This document shows, piece after piece, positions 1-11,544 of a stretch of 64,000 nucleotides of DNA (position 1 is its first letter; each line of letters starts with the position of its first letter). The DNA comes from Tanypteryx hageni (taxonomy: Eukaryota > Arthropoda > Insecta > Odonata > Petaluridae). The notes beneath the pieces are model-generated. The model saw nothing but the letters and a program-made list of their open reading frames with translations. It had not been told where the DNA came from and did no database searches. The position numbers were made by a program, and so were the translations under genes. The stretch lies in the NCBI GenBank assembly GCA_028673005.1, contig CM054114.1:123285307-123349306 (forward strand), written 5' to 3'.

Positions 1-13
1 GGCTAGAGTAGGT

Positions 14-75
14 CAGGTGTGGCCAACCGGCGGCTCCGGAGCCTCATGCGGCTCTTTGGGAGATGGCGCCATTGC
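14..75. mobile_element. hAT-like element end (truncated)
   Basis: The segment opens CAGGTGTGGCCAACC and continues with a CpG-rich stretch typical of short hAT derivatives in this window. It resembles the right terminus of the element at 5319-5637 read in reverse (CAGGGATGGCCAACG). No matching right end or target-site duplication was found, so the assignment rests on the terminus alone. Confidence 0.35.
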
Positions 76-1645
76 CACCGCTAAAAATAAGACATTTCTT
101 TTTTCATTTCCTTAAAAAAAGACGTTATTACCCCATTCCACATTCCATTCGATTGCGCATTCGATTATCGAAAACTCATTAAAAGGGTTTCTGCCACCCT
201 CTTTATAAATGGGGGTATCTCGCACGAGGAGGGAAAAAATTGGAGTATGAAACGAATTATGTAACGAGTGAAAGTGCGCGAGCATAATACAAACGGTTTG
301 GGTTTGTATCGAGAGAAAAAAAAGACAAACGGGTCGGAGTTTTTTTTATAACGTCCCACGAAGCTTACACTCTTGCTCTCTCTCTCTCTATCTCTTTCCC
401 GAAATGAAACGTCTCGCTTGCCATTTAAAAACGCGGAAAAGTTGCGTTGCGAGTTGGTATATTAAAAAGAAAAGTCAAGTACCTTATTATTTTTTATAGG
501 TATATTAGCTAAGACTCTCTCCGAGGAGGCGAAAGTAGCGCGAAATCGTCCGCGTCGCGTGCGACGCTCTCCAACAATACGTTCCGAGAGGTCGGTTGCA
601 TATTAAAAACCCTTTCCCTGGAAATGGCGTGATTTGTCGTCATCGACACGAAAATGTTGACATTTTTCAAGTCTAAACTTTGTTTTTCTGTTATTCGCTG
701 AATGGCTGTGGGAAAATTTTCAATATGATAGCTAAAATTGTTGACTTAACAATGAAATTGTCAGTAAAAACTTGCATTTTAAACGCAAAACATTAAAATT
801 TCCTGCCAGTAAAGGGTTAATCCCTTCAAGACTGTCTGACATACAAGCGTACGGAGCTTTCACTCCCGCCTCGGCAGTGATCCGTACACGTGTACGGATC
901 CTGACTCTTCTTTACTCAAAACTGAATTTAAGAGCAATCTATATACCTTTTTTCCAACATTACAATAAGCTTAAATCCGAAAGACGGTGGAATACATTAA
1001 AATGTCCGCTTTGAGAGGCTAATGGGGGCAGGAAAATTAACCGGTTTGCCAGGGGCTAACAATGTGCATCAGAAATATGATGCGGGTGACACTTTGATTT
1101 GATAGGAAACATACCGTTATATCTGTCCTAATCAAGACTCCATTCGGTGTTGGCGTGATAGTTTAACCGCGAAACCAACAATTTTACGAGAAAAATTTAC
1201 GTTTGATGAAACAGTATTACGCCTATTCAATTTTTAAGTGTCCCAGTATTTTTCGGTGGCTAGCGTTTCTTTTCGGCATTGGGATCAAACTTGACAACAA
1301 TGTACACGTTCCCCAATGCTTTAAACAAAAAAAAAACTTAACTTTTGTCTTTTTCATGAATTAAACTTTATTTCCATTTGAAAAGATTTTAAAACACTTT
1401 TCACTCTTTAAGAAAGAATTCGATAATTTTGCCCATTCGCACGGACAAATGTCGAGCTCATGCCTCGTTTCCAACCGAATCAAAATAAAAGTAGCTTCAT
1501 GCCATTCGTTGCCTGTGCCGTTGTTGTTATTAAACACATTTATGCAACCAGCCAGCTTCTTAACTAGTGAACTGGGAATGAATTTCATGAGGAGACTAGA
1601 CGGCCCACTTGGATTTTTTAAAAAGCGAACCCCATGAAACGACCA
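76..1645. other. AT-rich intergenic stretch, no gene seen
   Basis: No convincing coding region. The short open frames lack recognisable domains. Around 735-790 a segment with GTCAGTAAAAACTTGCATTT matches a segment near 33525-33555, so a fragment of a dispersed repeat lies here. The rest looks unique. Confidence 0.5.
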
Positions 1646-1735
1646 AATTAGTTTGAGTGATACTTTATGTACAAAGCATCCGTCCTCAGTGGTAATGCGC
1701 GAACGGCCGATTCCGAAAGAAAATTCGGGGCAATT
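1646..1735 (-). repeat. Copy of dispersed repeat D (hammerhead-like motif family)
   Basis: Contains the degenerate signature AGCATCCGTCCTCAGTGGTA shared with segments near 16.9, 23.4, 34.4, 37.5 and 61.1 kb. Read on the minus strand, family members have CTGANGA, a hairpin and GAAA in that order. In this copy the hairpin part is eroded. Confidence 0.35.
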
Positions 1736-2348
1736 ACTCCATAGCCAAGATGTTACCTGATTCATCCAATAGTTTTATTTGCTACAGTAGCTTCGGCGGT
1801 CGTCATTTGGGTTACCATGGTGATTTTGCGATCCCTCTTAAATCCTCTCTCAATGATTTCAGCGAAGGGTTATTCGTCTTATTGCGTCGCTTGGATCTAG
1901 TTGAACGTATTTTTCTTCCTTATAAGGTCTCGGAAAACGCTCTTGGCACCGGAAATCTCTCGCGCGTTAGTGTGAGTGTGTTTAGAATGAAAGATAAATA
2001 ATACATTGACCGTCGGCAGTGCGCGGATCCGCCGCTTCCGGACCGTGGCGCTCCCGGCTACCGAGATTGTGCACTCGCAAAAGACTCAATTGTGTTCGTT
2101 TGTGCGTCGCATCACTCTTGACTCCACGCTCTATCGGTTCCTCCGATGGAATCGCCCTTTCCCTCTCTTGGAAGCCCGTTGCGTTTGAAACTTCTGCTGA
2201 ATTTGCCTCCTGCGCTCTCTTGCCTTCATTTGTTTATTTTTCCCCTTTAGATCGTTTTGCGTTCCCTACCCCGTCCGGTTTTAACGCGACATCCTACTTA
2301 AATTATCCGGTTCGTTGGGGTCAGAATCATTTGCTAGCAAATCTAAAT
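1736..2348. other. No gene or repeat recognised
   Basis: Moderately GC-rich around 2000-2300. The overlapping open frames there (60-132 codons) show no domain, and I treat them as chance. Confidence 0.4.
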
Positions 2349-2983
2349 CAGGGATGCCAAACTTTTTTCGTTTGCTCGCCAGCCAAAATGACAAAAATTT
2401 ACTTTCCTTTAAACTAACTTACGTGCATTGTTGCCACTAATGTTTTTCATCCATGGGCGGAATGAACTTTGCCGTGCGCGCCAATATGAAGATAATGCGT
2501 GGACGTGCGCCGTATAAAAATATCCAGTATTAACGGGTGCTCGGCTTTAAAAATGTAGTGCGCGACACTTCGAAAACAGCTGCGCGACCGCTTAGAGAGA
2601 ACCATGCCTACGCTCCAATTCAAAATACATGCGACTAAAAAGAAAAAAATGTATGATATTTTATTCTCATACTTAGAGCCCAGAAAACGATAGATTGGTA
2701 AATTAAAGTTCAATTTATCATCTATAAAGACTCATTGTCCCAGATCATTTATGGACGAACGACAACTATAGAATAACGAGAATCGCGCCCTCGGACGACG
2801 AGTCCCTGTTAGTCAGTTATTTTATCAACGTAATTGCGGCCTCTCAAGTAATAGTGTTTTAAACCGTGTCGTAAATGGAAAAATATTAAGGATGCAGTCG
2901 AACAATTATTTTTCTGTTGCGTGCCAAAACAAATTGTCTCGCGTGCTAAAACTGGTAGGCCACCCATAGTTTTGCCATCCCTG
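2349..2983. mobile_element. Non-autonomous hAT-like element, family 1
   Basis: The left end CAGGGATGCCAAAC and the reverse complement of the right end, CAGGGATGGCAAAAC, form a terminal inverted repeat with the CAGGG start typical of hAT derivatives. The flanks ATCTAAAT and CCCTGAAT agree at 5 of 8 bases, a weak duplication. The internal part from about 2675 matches 30227-30500 of a second copy in the same order, which supports a real family. No transposase frame is present. Confidence 0.65.
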
Positions 2984-3110
2984 CCCTGAATGAAACAATT
3001 TGGCTGAGGTACTATGATGCGATAGAAAAAACACAGCGCCTCGCGAAATTGTCGATAAATAATATTTTTCATTGTTTTAGCACGTTTTAAAATAAACGCG
3101 CTTATAGATT

Positions 3111-3225
3111 TACTTTAGCGTCTGTCTGTCTGACTGTATGTGCACTTAAATTGAGTGACTAAACCGTAAAAGAACTGAAACTTGGAGGGTATATTTCTGA
3201 ACTGGCGAATGTAACCCAATTTGAT
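3111..3225 (+). repeat. Dispersed repeat E (TCTG-rich head)
   Basis: A TCTGTCTGTCTGAC run is followed by a segment with AAACCGTAAAAGAA and GAGGGTATATTTCTG. The same order of motifs recurs at 17006-17125. The class is unknown. It may be a retroelement or Helitron fragment. Confidence 0.4.
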
Positions 3226-3328
3226 GACGATGATAACTCTAATATCCACGAAGAGGTTCTTTATTTTTTAAGCTTTTTAGATCTTCAATACGCCACCGAG
3301 GATGGCTGCCATGTATAGCAGGAAACGC

Positions 3329-3331
<3 letters not shown>

Positions 3332-3394
<63 letters not shown>
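3332..3394. repeat. (TA)n microsatellite
   Basis: About 31 uninterrupted AT dinucleotides. It lies directly against the left edge of a MITE-A copy. Confidence 0.95.
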
Positions 3395-3395
<1 letters not shown>

Positions 3396-3401
<6 letters not shown>

Positions 3402-3692
3402 GGTTACATGCTACAGAACTTGTTCCATATTATGCGCTACAGAAGTGTTGCATGTTGAAAGAAGGCGCTCACGCGCCTTCTTGTAACAGTTCTATCGCAT
3501 TGTAATCAGCATAGCTTCCTTTTATCCTTATAACCTCCGCTTCGAACTGAAACATTTGTTTTTTTTTTGCTTTTTAATACCCCGAGACCGTTTCAAAAAC
3601 TGCGGTAAAGGGAAATCGATTGCCGCGCAATTCGAGGTAGTTCTCTGAAAAGAAGCGCGCAAAGTGAAGCTGCGCAATTCGAGGGAGGAGTT
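3396..3692 (+). mobile_element. MITE-A copy, 5' truncated
   Basis: Matches the 28940-29275 copy from the GGTTACAT motif to the 3' end (CGCAATTCGAGGG). The 5' terminus is missing and the (TA)n tract takes its place. Near 3460 a perfect short hairpin (GAAGGCGC ... GCGCCTTC) is seen. Confidence 0.6.
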
Positions 3693-4482
3693 TACTGAAA
3701 TTATCTTCCCCATCAGTTCTAGGTTTTCCTACTTCTAACATTGATAAAATAATGAACGACAGAAGTTTGTGCGATTTCTACAATGGCGTATATATATTAA
3801 ACGGTGGAAATTGTGCAAAGTTGTATAGTTCTTTATTTCGTCGTAGTGCACTTCTACAAAGTTACAGTGAATTATTTCTTCTAACAATTTAGGCTCGAAC
3901 TGGCGCCAAGTACACGTCACCATGATGAAGAGATCGGCCGCATAAAGTTCAACACCTTTTCATAAAAATAATCTTGGGCCATCCTGCCGTAATGTGGACT
4001 ATATGAGGGAGTACAAGCGAATAGCTCACCGCTCATCCCGACCTTGTTTCTTATTGCGCGATAGCCCGTGACGGCACAGTAAAACCATCTCGTTTTTTGA
4101 GCACGCGGCGATTTATATCGTCCGCCGTCCTTTTTGAGGGAGAGAAATTAATCGATGATAATTGCGAGGGCTGGTTAATTAACGCATTTGCCGGGAATAA
4201 AGAGCTATACCGTTAACGACCTTTTGGTTTCTGGGTTCTCGAAAATAAAAATGGATATCGACTTGGGTCGATTGCTTTTTTCGAGATCTTGTTACAAATT
4301 GAGTTTCTTTTCTAAATTCTGGATTAAGCAGTTGTCAAAAGTTTACGAGAAGCAGGAAGTCTTAAAGATTTAAAGTTAGGACACTATCCTTGGAAAAATT
4401 ATGGGGCAAAAATATTTTTTTAAACTTCCCATTTAAACTTCCCATTGATTACGTATGTGTAGATATTTTTATGTAGATACCA
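3693..4482. other. No gene recognised
   Basis: AT-rich sequence without coding signal. At 4424-4446 the words ACTTCCCATTTAAACTTCCCATT make a small tandem duplication. Confidence 0.4.
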
Positions 4483-4609
4483 GCCGTTCCGAAACCGCAC
4501 TAAAGCGAAACTAAAGTGCGCGTAGTTCGAGGTATTTTTAACCTAAGAAGAAAACCGCGCTAAAGCGAAAACGCGTAAATTGAAACCGTAGAAAGCGAGA
4601 GATCGGTGT
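4483..4609 (+). mobile_element. MITE-A 3' end fragment
   Basis: TTCCGAAACCGCACTAAAGC through AAAGCGAGAGATCGG corresponds to the last third of the full-length MITE-A at 28940-29275, in the same orientation. Confidence 0.6.
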
Positions 4610-5310
4610 GTTTTTTTGGTGAGTCGGTAGTCTGTGGAGATCTTACGGCGGAGTCTTTCGCTGGATACATTCAAAATGTAACCATGAAAAACGAATCGAA
4701 GTTTGTAAAAGTTTAACTTTTATTCGTTTTTACCTTTGGAGATCGAAAGCAGCGCAGCACCACGGTCTTTAAAAATTCAAAACAATGAAAATTTGCGGTC
4801 GATGACGTACGCCAGCCTCGGTCTGATTACGCGATCTTTTTCCCTCCACGAGAAAGAGATAAATGGGTCGAGTTCGGGAGAAGTATGTCATAACAAACTT
4901 TCTTCGAACCGGTGGTCGTTATAGGCGCGAACGCAAAATGAATTTTCTCTGGCGCATGCAAAAATGGAGCGGCGATTCGTAGCTTTACGGATCCGGAACT
5001 GCCGTGCTCATCAGGGAAAGACGTTGACGTTGCGCTCATGTCCTGACAATCGTTTTTTTCCCCGAGTAAAATAAATGATAATGCTTCATTATGACCCTGG
5101 ATGTCAGGAATCTCAAACATTCGGCCCGCGTCCACATTTCCAAATTACCCTGTTTATTCTTTATTTCCATTTAAAACAAATTTTGGTTCAGTAGGATGTT
5201 CTTGGCATCATATGCGGCCCGCGGATTTGGTACGGTGATTTAATGCGACACGCGAATTTAGCGCAGTGCCATAATGCGACCCTCGCACGATTCGAGTTTG
5301 AGACCACTTT
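4610..5310. other. No gene recognised
   Basis: Open frames of about 62 and 102 codons overlap at 4736-5135 on opposite strands and show no domain. Nothing else is supported. Confidence 0.35.
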
Positions 5311-5318
5311 GTCTAGGT

Positions 5319-5637
5319 CAGAGGTCGCCGTACGTATGCCCGCGGAAGGGCTTTCCGGTGCCCCGGTTTAATATAGTCTTATTATAAAAAATGTGCATGC
5401 CTATTAATATGGTATCTGCTTGGTCTTAGGAGATCCATTGTTAGGGTTTTTCAATATGTATTACTAAAACCTACTTTTTTCTATATTACTCCGGATTGCG
5501 ACAGTCGGATGGACTAAATACCACGCCAAGTGTCACATTATTTATGTATACATGTAAAACCCTTAATAAGTTAATTTCGCTCCCCTCCAATTGTTATCAA
5601 AAGTTCCCCTCCTGCGTCGGAACGTTGGCCATCCCTG
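5319..5637. mobile_element. hAT MITE with target-site duplication
   Basis: A 319-bp unit begins CAGAGGTCGCCGTACG. Its right end reads CAGGGATGGCCAACG on the other strand. It is bounded by GTCTAGGT (5311-5318) and GCCTAGGT (5638-5645), a 7-of-8 match, as expected for hAT insertion. No coding capacity. An internal deletion derivative is the likeliest origin. Confidence 0.75.
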
Positions 5638-5645
5638 GCCTAGGT

Positions 5646-6069
5646 GGCTTCACAATCACCATTCCCTCGATGGCTTCTTGTCGACTTAAACAATGGTTTC
5701 ACGGGGAAACCAACTTCAATGTCGCGATGGCTCCGTAGCTTTTGAAACACACTACATTTCAAATTATTCCGTCTTAAAGGTTTACAGCGGTCCGAGAGAA
5801 ACAATTTCCTCCGAAAATTATTCGCGGCTCAAAGCCTTAAAATTTTGCGTTTCGACCGCCACCTGGTACTTGTAAAACTATACTGCCGCGCGCTTTTAAG
5901 TCATATATTATTCTCACATTGGGTGGGATAATACACACCTGTCGACGAGACTTAGGAAAAGAAAAGTGTGGACTCGTTTTCGCTTGCATCCTCTGTCTGG
6001 CTCAGTACTGCAGGATTTTGTACGTGCGAATGTGGGCTACCACTGTGAAAGGGAATAAGGGGTTTATAA
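5646..6069. other. No gene recognised
   Basis: Ordinary AT-rich sequence that leads into the pyrimidine tract. Short frames only. Confidence 0.35.
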
Positions 6070-6670
6070 CCATGCGCATCTCTTCTTCCCTTTCCTACCT
6101 CTTTCTCTCAGACCCCCATCTCTATCTCAAACTCACTGATTCTCACTCTTTCCTATCTCCTCTCTCTCCCCATCTCTCTCACCCTTTTTTGGTCTCCCTC
6201 CATTTTCCCTCCTCTCTCCCCCTCCCTTCTCCCTCTCTCTCTCTCTCTCTGCACCTTCTCTTTCACCCTCTCTCGACATTCTTTTCCCCTCTTCTTCCCA
6301 CCCTTTCCCTCCCTCTCCCTCCCTCTCCCTCCCTCTCTCCCTCCCTCCCTCCCTCTCTCTCTCCCTCCCTCTCTCCCTCCCTCTCTCCCTCCCTCCTTCT
6401 CGCTCTCCCTCTTTCTCTCCCACCCTATTTCTCTCCCACCCTATTTCTCTCCCACCCTATTTCTCTCATTCCCTTCCTTTTTTCCTTTCTCTCTCTCCCT
6501 CCCTTTTGACCTCACTCCCTCCTTCTCTTTCCTTCCCTTTCCCTCCCTATCTCTCCCTTTCTCTTTCTCCTTAATTCTCACTCCCTTTCCTCTCTCCTCC
6601 TCCATATCCTTTTCTTTCCTCTCCTAACTCTCCCTTCCCTCAATCCTTTCTCATCCTTCACTCTCCATTT
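6070..6670 (+). repeat. Long polypyrimidine tract
   Basis: About 600 bases that are almost entirely C and T on the plus strand, built from CTCTCCCTCCCT-like words. Three near-perfect copies of a 20-base unit ending CCTATTTCTCTC occur at about 6418-6476. The 196- and 96-codon frames read here are Ser/Leu/Pro or Arg/Glu/Gly low-complexity artefacts. Confidence 0.9.
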
Positions 6671-6717
6671 TCCTCTTTTTTTAAATGACTCAACGCGTAC
6701 AAAAGCGGGGCTATATA

Positions 6718-6790
6718 CATATCTCTCTCTTCCTTCCTCTCTCCCTCCCTCCCTCCCTCCCTCCCTCTCTCCCTCCCTCCCTCCCTCCCG
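6718..6790 (+). repeat. (CCCT)n polypyrimidine run
   Basis: A second block of CCCTCCCTCCCT words, separated from the first by about 50 bases of mixed sequence. Confidence 0.9.
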
Positions 6791-7122
6791 CAGTGAGTCA
6801 TCTAATCACGCTGCTGCTGCGTCCGCCGTGAGCATTCACGACTTCACTCCCCGTCTCCCTCACTCTCCATCCCATTCTCCTCCCATCCTCCTCCCTCTCT
6901 ATCTCTCCGCATCTGCTACAACAAGGTGGGGAGAGAGAGAGATGAAAAATGTCACAAAAAAGGAGAGCATCGTGTCGCAAATTGGCTCTTTTCGAATATA
7001 GCTGCCATCCACGGAACAGTCTTATTTACTCACCAAATTTACGAATTTGCGCGGCGGTGCTCGGATTCGTACCGTGGGCTAAATTTTCCGTGACGAAGTG
7101 GCTTGATGTATTTGAAATGGAC

Positions 7123-7250
7123 GCACCCATCTCTCGCCCCGCGCAGCGCATGAGTTCATGGAAAATACCGCGGAAAGTGATACCGTGCAAAGTGGGGTAT
7201 GGTTTTAGCTTAGGAGAACATGCGGTCACATTGTTTTCTACCCTGATCAA
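7123..7250 (+). mobile_element. MITE-A 5' portion
   Basis: CACCCATCTCTCGCCCCGCG through the GGGTATGGTTTTAGCTTAGG segment matches the 5' third of the adjacent full copy. It ends just before that copy begins, so two MITE-A 5' ends lie head to tail. This suggests an unequal duplication or a second insertion. Confidence 0.6.
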
Positions 7251-7257
7251 ATAAACA

Positions 7258-7932
7258 CATCCATCCCTCGCTTCGCGCGACGCATGAATTCCTTGAGAAT
7301 ACCGCGTGAAGCGAAACCGTGCAAAGTGGGGCGTGGTTTTTATCTGGGAGCACACGAGGTTATCTTTTTGAGGCTCGGAGTCCAATATGTGAGTTTAGTT
7401 ACGTGTTAAGGTTGATTCACACTTAACGAGACGGGACGACGGCTTCGGATTGTTAGCGACAGAACCAATGCATCCGTCCAAACTAGGACGGCAACGACGC
7501 GACGCGGCACAGACACGACAGCGATAATGCTCAAAAAGAATCCTCGGCCGCTTCGTGTCTTTATCGTGTCGTTGCCGTCCTAGTGTGGACGGGTGCATTG
7601 GTTTTCTAGCTAACAGACGAACAGACAGGAATAATTGTCGTGTCGTTGCCGTGTCGTTATGTGTGAATACCCTACCTTCCTGTAGTCGTGTCGTTGCCGT
7701 CCCGTGTCTTTGCCGTATCGTTAAGTGTGAATCAACCTTTATTCAGCATTGCTTCCGCTGTCCCTTTTTTATAACCTCTTGAATCGAACTGAATTTTTTT
7801 AATGATTTTTCAATACTCGGAGACACTTTCAAAACCTTGATAAAGCAGTGCAATTCGAGATATTTCTAAAAAATAAAATCGCGCTATACCGAAAGCGCGT
7901 AAAACGAAACCGTGCAATTCGAGGGAATGATG
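7258..7932 (+). mobile_element. MITE-A, full length, interrupted by a nested MITE
   Basis: Both ends are present: CATCCATCCCTCGCTTCGCG on the left, and the reverse complement of CGAGGGAATGATG on the right. Removing the insert at 7409-7738 with one TTA leaves about 342 bp, close to the 336 bp of the uninterrupted copy at 28940-29275. The order of internal motifs is the same (GAGGTTA, TTCAG.AT.GCTTCC, CGAACTGAA). Confidence 0.75.
7409..7738. mobile_element. PIF/Harbinger-like palindromic MITE nested in MITE-A
   Basis: A 330-bp unit with a 21-bp terminal inverted repeat that begins AGGTTGATTCACACTTAACG at both ends. It is flanked on both sides by TTA, the three-base duplication typical of PIF/Harbinger insertions. 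It is foldback-like inside: ACCAATGCATCCGTCC...GGACGGCAACGAC at 7464-7495 is mirrored near 7568-7603. The word GTCGTGTCGTTGCCGT is iterated in the right half. The full MITE-A copies elsewhere show the continuous, uninserted target. Confidence 0.8.
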
Positions 7933-7934
7933 TA

Positions 7935-9120
7935 CCTATTCTTATCATTTTATTAAGATTCGTTCAACTTATTCGGATCTCGTTTGATGAATGGTTTCAG
8001 CGAAAAAAATGCAACTTCACCATTTTTCTTCTGTTTCTAGGTCCAAGTTTCGAGCGCTTACCTCGGTTTTTGCCGTTTTCATAATCCGCCGTTGCCGCGA
8101 AGTTGTGGAAGTGGCTTTTCCCTAGAGTACTTTCCTTATAGATAATTCCAAGATATCTAAGGAGCACTGGTGACATAAAGTGTTTGAAATGCAAAACGTT
8201 TGTCTGTAACATTCTGGATTCCCGAAATCGCGACCGCGTGAGGATTTATTTGTTTGGAACTTGACAATTTCGGTTTTGGGGTCCATTTTTTTCGCAATCC
8301 TATACCTCTACTCTTACATATTTTACGGCGGCGTTACCTGGCTACGGACAGACGCAGGGAAGCGCGAGGTTATTTTTTAGCTTTATTTTGGTAAGAATTG
8401 TCAAAACTCGACTGTATCGAACGATGTGCCTTTTTATCGTTTTTTTAGGCACCCGAAAAAATAGACAAGTCTTGAACCATTTTTTAAAACGTTTCGTTCG
8501 ATGAGATTAAGCAACGTTTCGTTGTGTCTACCACATCGGATCATTGTGTCGGCGAACGCATTATATAAGCATCCCTTTTTTCACTCGTCCTGTCGACCTT
8601 TCAACCTTCCGTATTTTTTGTCGTCGGGAAAGCAGTTTCGAGATCCAAGGCCGCAAGGAGACGAACTCTCATCACTTCTTTATTTTTCCGGGGCGGTTTC
8701 TCTCTAACAATGCGTCGGCCGGAGCAACACGGAGAGAAAAATGCACAAGAGTGCAGAGCTCAATGGACCTCAATCGAATAAATTACGTAGATATTAACTC
8801 TTGTATGAATTATATGATAGGATGAACCGTAAATGTCTGCGTTTGCGACGAAGCAGCCGAAATCAGCTACAGTCCGTAATTTTAATTATCACTAGATTCG
8901 CGGTCAGGGATCGTCGGTTCTTTCGAATATGATTAATCGCGATCGGCTATGCGTTTTTTTTCGAGATAAACAATATTCCCCCAAAAAAGTTGAGTGAGAA
9001 AGATGCGCGTTTCAAAACTGATGGTTATTCGTCTCCAGTATATCACCCCTGAGGACTGATAGTGAGTATGATGATATTATTCGTCATATTAGTGTTACTT
9101 TTGTTATCAGTATTCTTTTA
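7935..9120. other. No gene recognised
   Basis: Frames of 60-93 codons around 7848-8825 have no domain or composition bias that would support expression. No clear repeat boundary was found. Confidence 0.35.
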
Positions 9121-9124
9121 AAAA

Positions 9125-9860
9125 TAAGCGCTTCAATATAAAAAAGTAGAGTGTTATCCATAAACATGGATGAAATTAGCGCGTTTTTTCTTATATTATT
9201 ATATTCTGTAAAATTTTGTATTTTATTTCGCTACGGAAATTTCTTCCATTTATTTGTTTGTTTATTTACTATCGTTGCAGGTTGAATACTGGCCAGATGG
9301 CAACGATACATCAATTATAGTCATGTACTTAAAATATTATGCGAAACCCAATTTGTAAAAGGATTGTAAACGTATTAAAACATGCATCGTGCCCATACGC
9401 ACTAGTCCAAATAATCTCAATTATTTTTAAAAATATTAAATTAATGTTCATATTACTTTTTTCATTATACTTGAAATGCTTCAAATTTACATGTTCGACT
9501 AACAGAGTAGAGTTTGGAATTTGATCGCCCGTTATATGAGTAAATTTAGCTTATCTTAATATATTTTTCATGTGGTTATACCGCCACATATTCGGTCAAT
9601 AGAGCCTAGTTTTTAAGTGGCATCAATGTGAAAATATACGATCAACATTTCAGGTTTCCATCTTTTATATCTTCGGAGATATTCAGAAAAAGAAATTTTA
9701 AATGGGCTCCTATTCAACCGTGTATATTTTTCAAAACTCTAATCTAAATAAAAACAAATGGCAGCAATAAAGAAGTATACTCTCTAAGTTTCAACGTTCT
9801 TTCGTTTACGGTTTCGTTGCAATTTCAGTTTAAGGAAGTGCACAGACAGACAGACCCCAA
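9125..9860 (-). repeat. Dispersed repeat B, minus-strand copy
   Basis: On the minus strand the segment starts with TCTGTCTGTCTGTGCAC and runs through TATCTTCGGAGATAT-like and GTGGCGGTATAACCACAT-like motifs to ATGGATGAAATT. The same motifs in the same order occur on the plus strand at 52130-52760. The class is not known. The TCTG-rich head recalls Helitron- or retroelement-derived repeats. Confidence 0.55.
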
Positions 9861-9940
9861 TGGGAAACTATAAGCTTATTTTATAAATAATAAAAGCCAT
9901 GCGGAAATGCGCTCAATTTACTTTCGAAAAGGTAAACCGT

Positions 9941-9995
9941 ATTACAACTGCTTTACTGCGATGAGGTATGTTTTAAATGATTTTTGGTTTTGTTT
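9941..9995 (+). repeat. Dispersed repeat C core
   Basis: ATTACAACTGCTTTACTGCG followed by ATGAGGTATGTTTTAAATGA recurs at about 22331-22382 and 39651-39705. The 50-base core is well conserved among otherwise diverged surroundings. Confidence 0.5.
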
Positions 9996-9999
9996 AGTT

Positions 10000-10675
10000 T
10001 TAAAAACTAAGTTTCTAATGAAAAAAGAGTTACATTATAATAACACAGTTTGATCGTTAAATAAGAAATTTTTTGAATCATGCGCATACGCTATGTTTTT
10101 TGTATCGTGGAAAGGTTAATCATAATTTTATTTATATTTATTTATTTATGGTGCTACGTGTGTTTATGAAATGCAGTGGAAATTCTTCGTCGAAATACTT
10201 GGATAAAGAGGTCGAATAGACCGGAAATTTACGTGAACATTGTAAAAAATCTCTTTTGGAATCTGCTTTTTACATTTCTTTTTTTAAGCTTGCTCTTATA
10301 AATTCTACAATCGGTCGTTTCGGTTTAAAAATTTTGTTCCATTGGAGTATCATCGCCGGTTTTAAAATGGAGAGCGAGAGAAAACTTTTGATTCGACGTT
10401 CATGTGCAGTGGGTTCCAATCCTTCCAATTTTTTTAAACGCATTCTTCCCCTGCCGAGGACGAGAGGAGAAACGCATTAGTTCCAATCTGTCCGTTGGGG
10501 ACGCTTGGGTCGCTGGGAGGTTAAATGTGTGCGTGCATGCACTTGGGCTTTTTTTAATATCCCGCGCGCGCATCGCAGTTTCGCATGCGTCTAAAAAGCT
10601 GCGGCGTTGGAGTTCCACAAGTGGGGCGGCCGCTTTTTTTATTTTGTATTGCTGATGGCGTTGGAATGGGATCGA
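10000..10675. other. No gene recognised
   Basis: Frames of 74-107 codons near 10256-10877 overlap on both strands and show no domain. The right part runs into the purine tract. Confidence 0.35.
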
Positions 10676-11245
10676 AAACGGAGGAAGGAGCAAGAGAGGG
10701 AGTTGAGGGTGGAGTGTGGGACGAGTCTGAAAGAGAGAGGAGTGGTAGGTTGAGGGGGAAAAAAGAAAGAACTCGGTAGCTATATGACGCGAGTGGGAGG
10801 AAAGATAAAAAAAATGAGGGATTGCGAGAGAATGGGAGATGGAGGGAGGGAGACAGGAATGACATTTGGAGGGACAAAAAGAGAAGAGAGATTGGAAGGA
10901 AAGTGAAGGGAGGGAAAGAAGGGTGGGAAAGAGGAGAGAGGGGGAGAGTAAGGGAGGGGGAAATTGAGTGAGAGGGAAAAAGGAACGGAGAGATAAGGAG
11001 TCGGAGAGAGTGAGAGGGAGATGAGGAAAGGAAAGAGGTAGGAAAATAGAGGGAGGGAAGCAGAGGGAGAGAAAAAGAGAGGGGAATAGAATGGGAGGAA
11101 GAGGGAGGGAAATAGATGGAGAGAAAGAGGGAGGGAAATAGAGAGAGGAAGGAAGAGGAAGGAAATTAAGAGGAAGGGAAATTGATGGAGAGAAAGAGGT
11201 AGGAAAATAGGCAGAGGAAGAGGGATGGAAATAAGGGGAGAGAAA
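10676..11245. repeat. Polypurine tract
   Basis: About 570 bases dominated by GAGAGGGAGGGAAA-like words on the plus strand. It abuts the tail of the retroelement 3' end that follows on the minus strand. Confidence 0.9.
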
Positions 11246-11522
11246 GATTGATTGATTGATTGATGTGGTCTTTATTTGGGGCGAGATTGTGACTAAGAAG
11301 TCCCATTTTCCACCTAACTACTCTTCATGAAATATACACAATAATACATAGAACATTATGTAAATACAAGTAACAATAAAAATACAAGTATTTGAAAAGA
11401 AAAGATGTAATTTTGTGGGAAAAAAATAAGGACTGCTGAATAATGAAATCCATGTAAAAAAACCCACTGCAGGAAAATACCCACACAAGAAGGGGGGTGT
11501 GAAAAACTTGCGAAATCTACTG
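11246..11522 (-). mobile_element. Retroelement 3' end with hairpin, AATAAAG and (ATCA)n tail
   Basis: Read on the minus strand, this ends in GGGACTTCTTAGTCAC (a small hairpin), a CGCCCC-like link, AAATAAAGACC and a run of ATCA repeats. The upstream part carries CAGTAGATTTCGCAAG and TTTTCCTGCAGTGGG, nearly identical to the copy at 59412-59730 over about 60 bases. A hairpin beside a short tandem tail is typical of LINE and SINE 3' ends, but no reverse transcriptase is linked to this family here. Confidence 0.7.
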
Positions 11523-11544
11523 AGATTCACTAAAGACAACAATA

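Noticed and set aside
3332..3394. CRISPR-like or regulatory array
   Set aside because: Pure TA dinucleotide repeat, with no repeat-spacer structure. No CRISPR array was seen anywhere in the window.
5919..6509. 196-codon plus-strand and 96-codon minus-strand frames
   Set aside because: Both are translations of a polypyrimidine/polypurine tract (Ser/Leu/Pro and Arg/Glu/Gly repeats), with no domain.
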